A stretch of DNA of 42,274 bases from Theionarchaea archaeon (GTDB lineage Archaea; Methanobacteriota_B; Thermococci; Methanofastidiosales; SZ-28-30), in the NCBI GenBank assembly GCA_018992685.1, contig JACVGT010000006.1, positions 1 through 42,274 of the forward strand, written 5' to 3'. Both the position numbers and the translations under genes were made by a program. How positions within the stretch are numbered: the stretch's first letter is position 1; every line of letters starts with the position of its first letter. The notes beneath the pieces are model-generated. The model saw nothing but the letters and a program-made list of their open reading frames with translations. It did no database searches and was not told where the DNA came from. Positions 24,825 through 30,664 of the stretch are shown here, piece by piece.

Positions 24825-25358
24825 ATGAGGTATTCAGTTATTTTTCTAATCCTCCTGGTAATAGGCTGCCTAGAGCAGCAACCGAAAAACGGGAATGAAG
24901 ACATAACTCCTCTTGAGGATTTTTTTGTAATAGATTCGGGAGTGGTTCCAGATATTGACAGTGCTCAATGGACACTTGAGGTGACGGGACTGGTGGAGTC
25001 CCAGCTTGCCATCACATATGAGCAGCTGCTGCAGCTACCATCTGTGACTCAGGTTACATACCTGTTTTGCATGCCTGGTTATGAAGGAACAGGGGAGTGG
25101 ACAGGTGTCCCCCTGAGATACGTGCTGGAGAAGGCAGGATACACAAAGGATGCAGGGTCTGTGACGTTCTATGCTGCTGATGATTTCTACTCCAGTATCT
25201 CCCTGGAAAAAGCGCTGCAGGAGGATACCATACTGGCCTACAAGATGAACGGAGTAGTCCTTCCTAAAGAACATGGATACCCACTCCGTCTCGTTGTGCC
25301 TGACGAAGTAGGTTCCAATTGGGTCAAGTGGATAGTACGGATTGAAATAGTGGAATGA
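24825..25358 (+). CDS. Lipoprotein with a sulfite-oxidase-type molybdopterin domain
   Basis: 177 residues. A short signal with lipobox LVIGC (Cys15) suggests lipid anchoring on the outer face of the membrane. The rest is a single oxidoreductase molybdopterin-binding domain of the sulfite oxidase/YedY superfamily: WTLEVTGLVE, ITYEQLLQLP, a Cys82 in YLFCMPGYEGTGEWTGVPL that corresponds to the molybdenum ligand, and HGYPLRLVVPDEVGSNWVKWIVRIEIVE. There is no heme or dimerisation domain and no adjacent membrane partner. The motif around Cys82 (FCMPG) differs from the usual xCxGNRR-like form, so cofactor type and substrate are open. It is a single gene on its own leaderless transcript. Confidence 0.85.
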   Translation: MRYSVIFLILLVIGCLEQQPKNGNEDITPLEDFFVIDSGVVPDIDSAQWTLEVTGLVESQLAITYEQLLQLPSVTQVTYLFCMPGYEGTGEWTGVPLRYVLEKAGYTKDAGSVTFYAADDFYSSISLEKALQEDTILAYKMNGVVLPKEHGYPLRLVVPDEVGSNWVKWIVRIEIVE

Positions 25359-25406
25359 AGCACCCGATCACCGGGTCTCTTGAGGGTTCTTTCACACATT
25401 CACACA

Positions 25407-25422
25407 GAAACCTTCATAAGGG
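25407..25422 (+). promoter_or_regulatory. Promoter of the GATase/TPR surface protein unit
   Basis: GAAACCTTCATAAGGG. Transcription should begin near 25440, giving a leader of about 55 nt that ends with GGGAGGTTGA before the ATG at 25495. Confidence 0.55.
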
Positions 25423-25494
25423 CGTACATTCAACATCATCAGATGGGTTGGGGAGTGAGGGTCGAAGCATTCCTTGAGATAGGGAGGTTGAATC

Positions 25495-27057
25495 ATGATG
25501 AACCGTAATGTGAAGAGGGCTTCAATCCTGTTTGTGTTGGTGCTGGGCGGTATCCATCCTATTTTCAGTACAGATCCTATCAAGGTTCTCGTTGATGAGT
25601 CTAGGATTGACATGGTAACAAACCCGGAACAGTGGATGATTGATATCCTGGAGGCTATCGGGGTTGAGTTTGAAGAGATCGAGGACCCCCGGTGTTCATT
25701 TGAGAACACGGTGGAGGGGTTTGGATTCGGAACTGCTGCAGAAAGGCTCAGAAGTGAATTCTCGCTGAGCCTCAGGAAATCAGGGCGGCTTGACTACTCG
25801 ACCCTGAAGAAGTATGATGTTCTTGTCATAACTTCTTTCAGTGAACGGTATTCTTCTCAGGAAGCAGAGGCCATTCGACAATTTGTAGAAAATGGAGGAG
25901 GGCTGTTTCTCGCTGCGGACTATAGTGCGCCAAATAACAGCGTTTCCGCGGTGTTTGACGTTTCTTTTCCTTCAAACATAAATATCCTGGATAAGAATGA
26001 CAAGAGTTCCTCTAATTGGAGAATCTATATAGATGAATTTGGATCTCATCCAATAACAGAAGGTATAGATCAGATTCTCCTGGATGATGGAGTTCCAATT
26101 GACAAGTTTGAGTATGGAGAGGTTCTTGTCAGAACAAGCGAAACCTCGTGGGCAAACAGAACAGACTTCGGAGCCTTCTATGACGAAGACGCAGAGGAGA
26201 AAAAAGGCCCGTTCGATGTAGTTTTGGCGCAGTCAGTAGGAGAAGGAAGAACAGTCATCTTTGGAGGCAGTGACAGTTTCATCAATTCTGTCGTGGATGA
26301 AGATGACCAGCAGAATCTGGATTTTCTCGTGAACGCTATACGATGGTTGGGGGAACCCGGAGGACCATATAGGCAATACGCAATGAGGAACCAGCAGGCA
26401 CAGCAATTAATGTCTGAAGCAACATCTCTCTTTGACAGCCATAGCTTTTCAGCTGCCAAGAAGAAATTCCAAGATGTAATTGACCTGTACACGGAATCAA
26501 ATGAGATTTACGCCAATGTAGAAGCTCAAGAAAGAATCCTGGAGGCAGAAAAGTTTTCTGCCTACTGTGAGACAGGCATGGAAGCTGACACGCTCTTTGA
26601 CGGAGCCCTAGGACTGTATCAGGAACGGCACCTTGAAGATGCTGTTGCAGAGTTCGAGAGGGCTCAGTCATTGTACCGGGACATTTCATATGAGGCACGA
26701 GTGTCAGAGTGCAGTTCACAGATTGAAGAATGTCAGCGACTGATGACTGTGCAGGAGGAAGCTGCCAGCTTGTTCAGCCAGGGACAGACCGCGCTCGAGA
26801 CGGGTTCCAGTGGATTCAGCGCTGCAGGCTATGAGAAGGCACAATCCCTGTTCGAACAGGCCAGGTCCAGGTGGCAGGAGTATGGCGATGAATCCAAAGT
26901 GGCAGACTGTGATGAACGGATCGCTGAATGTGAGAAAGGGATTTCCGCTGTCAGCAGGAACAGAATCGTCCTGGGTGGTATCATTGCAGCAGTAGTACTT
27001 GTTGGCGTCGTTTTCGTAGTAGTAGTAAAGAGGAGGAAAAAACCAGAATCTGAATGA
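25495..27057 (+). CDS. Extracytoplasmic GATase-like/TPR protein with C-terminal anchor
   Basis: 520 residues. Signal peptide at about 5-25 (KRASILFVLVLGGIHPIFS). Residues about 28-270 form a Rossmann-like class I glutamine-amidotransferase-fold (DUF4350-like) domain: IKVLVDESRIDM, YDVLVITSFSERYSSQEAEAIRQFVENGGGLFLAADYS and GEGRTVIFGGSDSFIN. No catalytic Cys is visible, so it is probably a binding domain. Residues about 300-480 are helical TPR-like repeats (MSEATSLFDSHSFSAAKKKF, YQERHLEDAVAEFERAQSLY). The C-terminus is one transmembrane helix (about 487-510) followed by KRRKK. It starts a run of membrane and secreted genes; the ATG of a small uncertain frame overlaps its stop. Function unknown. 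Confidence 0.8.
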   Translation: MMNRNVKRASILFVLVLGGIHPIFSTDPIKVLVDESRIDMVTNPEQWMIDILEAIGVEFEEIEDPRCSFENTVEGFGFGTAAERLRSEFSLSLRKSGRLDYSTLKKYDVLVITSFSERYSSQEAEAIRQFVENGGGLFLAADYSAPNNSVSAVFDVSFPSNINILDKNDKSSSNWRIYIDEFGSHPITEGIDQILLDDGVPIDKFEYGEVLVRTSETSWANRTDFGAFYDEDAEEKKGPFDVVLAQSVGEGRTVIFGGSDSFINSVVDEDDQQNLDFLVNAIRWLGEPGGPYRQYAMRNQQAQQLMSEATSLFDSHSFSAAKKKFQDVIDLYTESNEIYANVEAQERILEAEKFSAYCETGMEADTLFDGALGLYQERHLEDAVAEFERAQSLYRDISYEARVSECSSQIEECQRLMTVQEEAASLFSQGQTALETGSSGFSAAGYEKAQSLFEQARSRWQEYGDESKVADCDERIAECEKGISAVSRNRIVLGGIIAAVVLVGVVFVVVVKRRKKPESE

Positions 27058-27290
27058 GCGACCCAAGGTTCTATGAAGTCATCGTTGACCCTCTTACAAG
27101 AAAATCACGAGAGTATTCCCTCTCACTGATTGCACGAAGAGGTGAGTGCAGAAAGAGAGAAAGAAATCACTACCTATTTATGGAGGGAATGTCATATGGT
27201 TTCATGGATCAAGGATATATCTTCATGAGGAAACCGTCTCCACAATTGCGGAAGCAAGAATCGAGTCCTGGGGAGGGATTACATGGCTAA
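27054..27290 (+). CDS. Small uncertain ORF between surface protein and CPBP protease
   Basis: A 78-codon frame. Its ATG overlaps the preceding stop (ATGA) and its end overlaps the CPBP start by 8 bp, the geometry of a coupled gene. The product is polar and basic, with no recognised domain, and is rich in Arg, Ser and Met in its second half. A TATA-like TATTTATG (27175-27182) lies inside it and may instead serve the CPBP gene. Could be a chance frame. Confidence 0.25.
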   Translation: MSDPRFYEVIVDPLTRKSREYSLSLIARRGECRKRERNHYLFMEGMSYGFMDQGYIFMRKPSPQLRKQESSPGEGLHG

Positions 27291-28065
27291 CTGGCTCGTC
27301 TTTCTGTGCCTTCTTGCAGTATCCATTCCAGGGATTGTTGTCACCGTTCCGGGTGCAGTTAGATCAATGGAAAGCAGGATAACGGAAAGTGCGCCGCCTG
27401 GCAAGAAGATACCCTCCATGAAAGTGATAGTATTTCTTGGCATACTTCAGAGCCTCGTACTGGTGTTGATTGCAGATGCTGCAGGTACTGTTACCACTCC
27501 TTCCATAGGGTTTTCTGCACCTTTCTTTGAAGCCCTGGTAACGGGCGAGAATATATGGGCCTCTCTACAACCACAGCTCCTTCCTTCTCTTGCGCTTGGG
27601 ATTGGTGGCGGGGCTTTCTTTGTGGCTTTGTACTACCTTGTGTTTCGGCCGCGCCTTGACGAACACACTGTTAGAACCATGGAAAAGCTGAGAATGGACC
27701 TCGGTCTCCCGGGACGGGTCTTGTATGGCGGCATCGTGGAAGAGGTCTTAACCCGTTGGGGGTTGCAGAGTGTTATAATATGGGTGGGGAGTCTTATTAC
27801 CGGTGTCGTCACTCCGACGACCATCTGGATCTCGATCATCATTGCAGGAGTCCTCTTCGGACTTGGACACCTTCCTTCGTACGTGGGAGCAGGGTGCAAG
27901 AAAACGCCCTTGTTCATAACATTCGAGATAACCCTGAATTTACTGGCTTCTCTCATCTTTGGCTGGTTGTTCTGGAACTATGGGTTGCTGTCCTCGATGA
28001 TTGCCCATGCGTTGTTCCATGTGGTCTGGTATCCCTTTGACGTTCGCAAATTCGCAGAACTGTAG
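27283..28065 (+). CDS. CPBP (Abi/CAAX) family intramembrane protease
   Basis: 260 residues with about seven hydrophobic segments. Motifs of the CPBP/Rce1 glutamic protease family are all present: Glu153-Glu154 and Arg158 in VEEVLTRWG, His196 in FGLGHLPS, and His242 with His246 in AHALFHVVWY. The catalytic site therefore looks complete. GGGGAGGG lies 8 nt before the ATG. Archaeal members are linked to membrane-protein processing or bacteriocin-type self-immunity, but the substrate is unknown. It shares this 5-kb stretch with an M50 protease, making two intramembrane proteases close to the RHS gene. A T-rich terminator follows. Confidence 0.9.
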   Translation: MANWLVFLCLLAVSIPGIVVTVPGAVRSMESRITESAPPGKKIPSMKVIVFLGILQSLVLVLIADAAGTVTTPSIGFSAPFFEALVTGENIWASLQPQLLPSLALGIGGGAFFVALYYLVFRPRLDEHTVRTMEKLRMDLGLPGRVLYGGIVEEVLTRWGLQSVIIWVGSLITGVVTPTTIWISIIIAGVLFGLGHLPSYVGAGCKKTPLFITFEITLNLLASLIFGWLFWNYGLLSSMIAHALFHVVWYPFDVRKFAEL

Positions 28066-28080
28066 ATCGTCAGAATCCAC

Positions 28081-28094
28081 TTTTTTTTCTTTTC
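28081..28094 (+). terminator. Oligo-T terminator after the CPBP gene
   Basis: T8-C-T4-C beginning 16 nt after the stop. The same T-run with a central C recurs after the M50 gene and after the RHS gene. Confidence 0.6.
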
Positions 28095-28221
28095 TCAAGA
28101 ACTGATTGTCCCCTAGCAGAAGCTGCAGCCTCCCCATCAGTCACGACTATGAGAGCGACTCTCTGAATGGGTTATATCCTGCCCTGTTGTTCGAGGTCGT
28201 GAACGGTGCAACATGTGAGGA

Positions 28222-28240
28222 GTCAATCTTTTTATTGGCA
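28222..28240 (+). promoter_or_regulatory. Leaderless promoter of the LysE-type gene
   Basis: TCAATCTTTTTATTGGC, with the T-run about 27-30 nt before the ATG at 28258. Confidence 0.45.
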
Positions 28241-28257
28241 TTCGCCTCCTTTTGGGC

Positions 28258-28866
28258 ATGGTAGTAACCTTCTTCATACAAGGGTTCCTTATCGGTGTTG
28301 CAATCGCGGCTCCAGTTGGCCCTATTGGCCTTCTCTGTATCCAGCGGACTCTTTCTGAAGGATGGATTTCAGGGTTCGTCTCAGGGATGGGAGCTGCCAC
28401 TGCTGACGCCGTGTACGGGTGCATTGCTGGGTTTGGAGTAACAGTCGTCTCATCTTTCTTGGTCAGTCAGCAGATGCTACTGCGATTATTCGGTGGTGCA
28501 TTCATTATTCTCTTGGGTGGCAGGATCTTTGTTTCACCACCTGCAGAAAAGGCAGCTGTTCAAGGAGGGGGGAGTCTCATTACACGCTATGGTTCTACTC
28601 TTGTTTTAACACTCACCAACCCTATGACCATTCTTTCGTTTGCAGCCATTTGTGCGGGAGTGGGGATTTCTACCTATGGGGATGCAGGGCTGTTGGTTCT
28701 GGGGGTTTTCATGGGATCAGCAGTGTGGTGGTTCACGCTAAGTGGGTTGGTTCATCTGGTTCGATCTCGGATTGATCAGAAGAGAATGCAGTGGATAAAC
28801 AGGGCTTCTGGTGCTATTCTGATGGGAATTGGTGTTGTTATCCTTTTCAGCCTGGATGCTTCTTAG
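28258..28866 (+). CDS. LysE/RhtB family exporter
   Basis: About 202 residues, with six hydrophobic segments. The N-terminal block FIQGFLIGVAIAAPVGPIGLLCIQRTLSEG is the LysE family signature, and TLTNPMTILSFAAICAG in the middle is the second conserved block. Members export amino acids or related small solutes across the cytoplasmic membrane; the substrate here is unknown. Start chosen at the ATG 28258, not the TTG two codons earlier, because the promoter predicts a leaderless mRNA. The downstream leader repeat begins 27 bp after the stop. Confidence 0.9.
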   Translation: MVVTFFIQGFLIGVAIAAPVGPIGLLCIQRTLSEGWISGFVSGMGAATADAVYGCIAGFGVTVVSSFLVSQQMLLRLFGGAFIILLGGRIFVSPPAEKAAVQGGGSLITRYGSTLVLTLTNPMTILSFAAICAGVGISTYGDAGLLVLGVFMGSAVWWFTLSGLVHLVRSRIDQKRMQWINRASGAILMGIGVVILFSLDAS

Positions 28867-29051
28867 AATGAGGGGGTAAACTCGGTACTCAGTAGCATGA
28901 AAATGAGAAGATAAACCCTGAAAAGGACGGGATTACAGGGATGAGATACTGTTTCAATGTTTCTGTGAAAAGATTCTCGGGGTACCCAGCGGTACCTTTA
29001 TATGGTAATACTAGGATGAAGGCGCGGGTGAGACCCTTGAGAGATGAAAAG

Positions 29052-29156
29052 ATGCACAAGAAAGGATCAATTGTTGTAGTATTGATCCCATATCTGTTAA
29101 ATTCTTCAAATGAAGACGACGCTGTATCACCCTTGGAGCTGGAATGTTGGAGGTGA
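29052..29156 (+). CDS. Conserved 34-codon leader ORF, copy A
   Basis: Encodes a peptide with a hydrophobic core (SIVVVLIPYLL), then NSSNEDDA and a C-terminal LELECWR. The stop TGA (29154-29156) lies inside the Shine-Dalgarno of the M50 gene. Compared with copy B, three codon changes are silent and three replace residues (His/Tyr, Val/Ile, Trp/Leu), all in frame. Shine-Dalgarno for the ORF itself is weak. It could be a regulatory leader peptide or a tiny membrane peptide; alternatively the conserved object is the RNA. Confidence 0.4.
   Translation: MHKKGSIVVVLIPYLLNSSNEDDAVSPLELECWR
29064..29088 (+). promoter_or_regulatory. Perfect RNA hairpin in leader A
   Basis: GGATCAAT-TGTTGTAGT-ATTGATCC: eight base pairs and a 9-nt loop, unchanged in copy B. 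Downstream, ATCACC (29126-29131) can pair with GGTGAT (29152-29157), which is the Shine-Dalgarno of the M50 gene; a smaller stem TCTTC-AAAT-GAAGA lies between. Confidence 0.55.
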
Positions 29157-29160
29157 TGAT

Positions 29161-30324
29161 ATGCTTGAAACACCCCTTCTGTTGTCCCTTGCGAGCCTTT
29201 CGATGGCTCTAGTCAGCATAGCAATGTCAGTATGGGTCCTGACAAACCGTGAGGCACAACAGACCGAGGAACATCTCATTATGCCTAGAGACTTCATTCC
29301 TTGGTCTGAAATTGACTCAATAGATCTTAGACACAGCAAATCAAAGCCTAGGTGGCTGACTCTGTCTCTCAAAAACAAAGAAGAGAAAAAATACGACTTG
29401 AAGTTCTTCAGAAACCGGTGGGTTCTGGTCAGCTATCTGGACCAGATATCTGGAGAGAAGGGATTCACATTTTTCTCAGACATACCTGTTCCGCGACAAG
29501 AGGAACCGCTCGGTGCCTTGAGAACTGTGGAATACAAGGGGAAGGTGATACCCGATGTCAGTTTCCCCCCACGGATGAAACTAGCAGTATATGGATTCAT
29601 GGCTATTTTTGTGTTGGGATTATCCTATGTTTTCCTTGGAGTGGGGACCACGGCGCTTATTGCCATTGTGCTGATGGTACACGAGGCTGGTCATCTTGTG
29701 GCTTCAAGACTCGTGGGCCTGAAGCTGGCACTTTCGTCGCTCCTCCCGTTCGCAGGTGTGGGGACATGGACAAATCCATTTTCCTCGTCAGAAGCCGAAG
29801 CTGGGGTGGCCCTGGCAGGCCCAGTGGCATGTTTGGCCCTGTATGGAGTTACAGCATTGATCGATCCAGAACGCGGACTCTTCCATGAGGATGCGGTGAG
29901 AGGGTTATACTGGTGGATGGCCCTCCGTGGGCTTCCAATCGTCTTTCTAATAAATGTGGTGGATCTGTTGCCCATCTTCCCTTTGAACGGTGGAAAAATA
30001 CTGAAGGCAGTCCTTCTGAAAACAAGGAGAAATGCACTTGTAGTAACAGTAATTACCATGGTGGTCTGTGCAATCATGGGGATCGGGCAGAGGAGACTCT
30101 TCTTCTTTGCGGCCTTTGGCGTTGGTCTGTTTTGCCTAATGGCTAATAGTGGCATGTATGTCAACTGGAAGCGACTCAATGGGCCAGTGCCCGACAATGA
30201 CCGTCCCCCTTTGTGGAAATCTGCTGTGACTCTCCTGCTCTGGATAGCAGTTGTGGTACTGTACTGGGTAGCCCTCCCTATGCTATCTCGATTTTTGCTG
30301 CACGTGGATTATGGGATTCACTGA
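29161..30324 (+). CDS. M50 site-2-protease-type membrane protein with altered metal site
   Basis: 387 residues from the ATG at 29161, directly after GGAGGTGAT. One N-terminal transmembrane helix (about 5-27) precedes a soluble, possibly PH-like region (about 38-110: IPWSEIDSIDLRHSKSK, RWLTLSLKNKEEKKYDLKFF). Then comes a multi-helix M50 core with His174-Glu175-x2-His178 in MVHEAGHLVASRLVG. The second motif, normally NLLPxxPLDGG, reads DLLPIFPLNGG, so the third zinc ligand is Asn276 (codon aac, one transition from gac). It may be a weakened protease or a metal-dependent chaperone-like protein. Its promoter and leader are duplicated in front of the RHS gene, which suggests the two are co-regulated. 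Confidence 0.88.
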   Translation: MLETPLLLSLASLSMALVSIAMSVWVLTNREAQQTEEHLIMPRDFIPWSEIDSIDLRHSKSKPRWLTLSLKNKEEKKYDLKFFRNRWVLVSYLDQISGEKGFTFFSDIPVPRQEEPLGALRTVEYKGKVIPDVSFPPRMKLAVYGFMAIFVLGLSYVFLGVGTTALIAIVLMVHEAGHLVASRLVGLKLALSSLLPFAGVGTWTNPFSSSEAEAGVALAGPVACLALYGVTALIDPERGLFHEDAVRGLYWWMALRGLPIVFLINVVDLLPIFPLNGGKILKAVLLKTRRNALVVTVITMVVCAIMGIGQRRLFFFAAFGVGLFCLMANSGMYVNWKRLNGPVPDNDRPPLWKSAVTLLLWIAVVVLYWVALPMLSRFLLHVDYGIH

Positions 30325-30373
30325 CAGAAAACTCCATGAAGAGAGAGAGGGCAGATCACTGCAACTTGCCTGT

Positions 30374-30393
30374 CTTCTCTTTTTTTTCTTTTC
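30374..30393 (+). terminator. Oligo-T terminator after the M50 gene
   Basis: CTTCTCTTTTTTTTCTTTTC about 50 nt after the stop. Leader copy B begins two bases later, so the RHS gene is a separate transcription unit. Confidence 0.6.
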
Positions 30394-30555
30394 ATAGTAT
30401 GAAAATGAGAAGAGAAACCCTGAAAAGGACGGGATTATAGGGATGAGATACCACGTATCTACGTTTTTGTGAAAAGATTCTCAAGGGACTCAGCGGTACT
30501 TTTATATGGCAATACTGGTACAAAGGCGTGGGTGATACCCTTGAGAGATGAAAAG

Positions 30556-30660
30556 ATGTACAAGAAAGGATCAATTGTTGTAGTATTGATCCCATATCTG
30601 TTAAATTCTTCAAATGAAGACGACGCTATATCACCGCTGGAGCTGGAATGCTTGAGGTGA
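30556..30660 (+). CDS. Conserved 34-codon leader ORF, copy B
   Basis: Same peptide as copy A with Tyr2, Ile25 and Leu33. It ends in LELECLR and its TGA lies within the RHS Shine-Dalgarno, so translation of the short frame would open the SD-pairing stem and could couple to RHS translation. No similarity to a known RiPP or pheromone precursor is claimed. Confidence 0.4.
   Translation: MYKKGSIVVVLIPYLLNSSNEDDAISPLELECLR
30568..30592 (+). promoter_or_regulatory. Perfect RNA hairpin in leader B
   Basis: Identical to the copy A stem-loop: GGATCAAT-TGTTGTAGT-ATTGATCC. Within the predicted 5' untranslated region of the RHS transcript. Confidence 0.55.
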
Positions 30661-30664
30661 TGAA

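Larger units (their letters stand above)
28893..29159 (+). repeat. Duplicated regulatory leader, copy A (upstream of M50)
   Basis: A 267-bp element that matches 30395-30663 almost end to end, with a net 2-bp indel near 28963. It contains a TATA box (TTTATATGG, 28997-29005), a predicted 5' leader of about 130 nt, a perfect hairpin, a 34-codon ORF and the Shine-Dalgarno of the next gene. The last 127 bp carry only six mismatches to copy B and no indel, while the part around and before the TATA box has diverged more. The two flanking genes are unrelated, so the duplicated unit is the promoter plus leader. Confidence 0.9.
30395..30663 (+). repeat. Duplicated regulatory leader, copy B (upstream of RHS)
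   Basis: 269-bp partner of 28893-29159. TATA box at 30501-30508, hairpin at 30568-30592, leader ORF at 30556-30660, and Shine-Dalgarno GAGGTGAT at 30654-30661 for the GTG start at 30665. ATCACC at 30630-30635 can pair with GGTGAT at 30656-30661, as in copy A. Direct orientation, about 1.5 kb apart. Confidence 0.9.

Noticed and set aside
29110-29160. N-terminal 17-codon extension of the M50 gene from an ATG in the leader
   Set aside because: The same frame in leader copy B ends in a stop codon before the RHS start, and the ATG at 29161 has an excellent Shine-Dalgarno.
28889-29173. Antisense open frame through leader copy A, with a similar one through copy B, which could be a duplicated small gene
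   Set aside because: Differences between the copies change residues more in this frame than in the plus-strand 34-codon frame, there is no Shine-Dalgarno, and the plus-strand TATA, hairpin and SD explain the conservation better.
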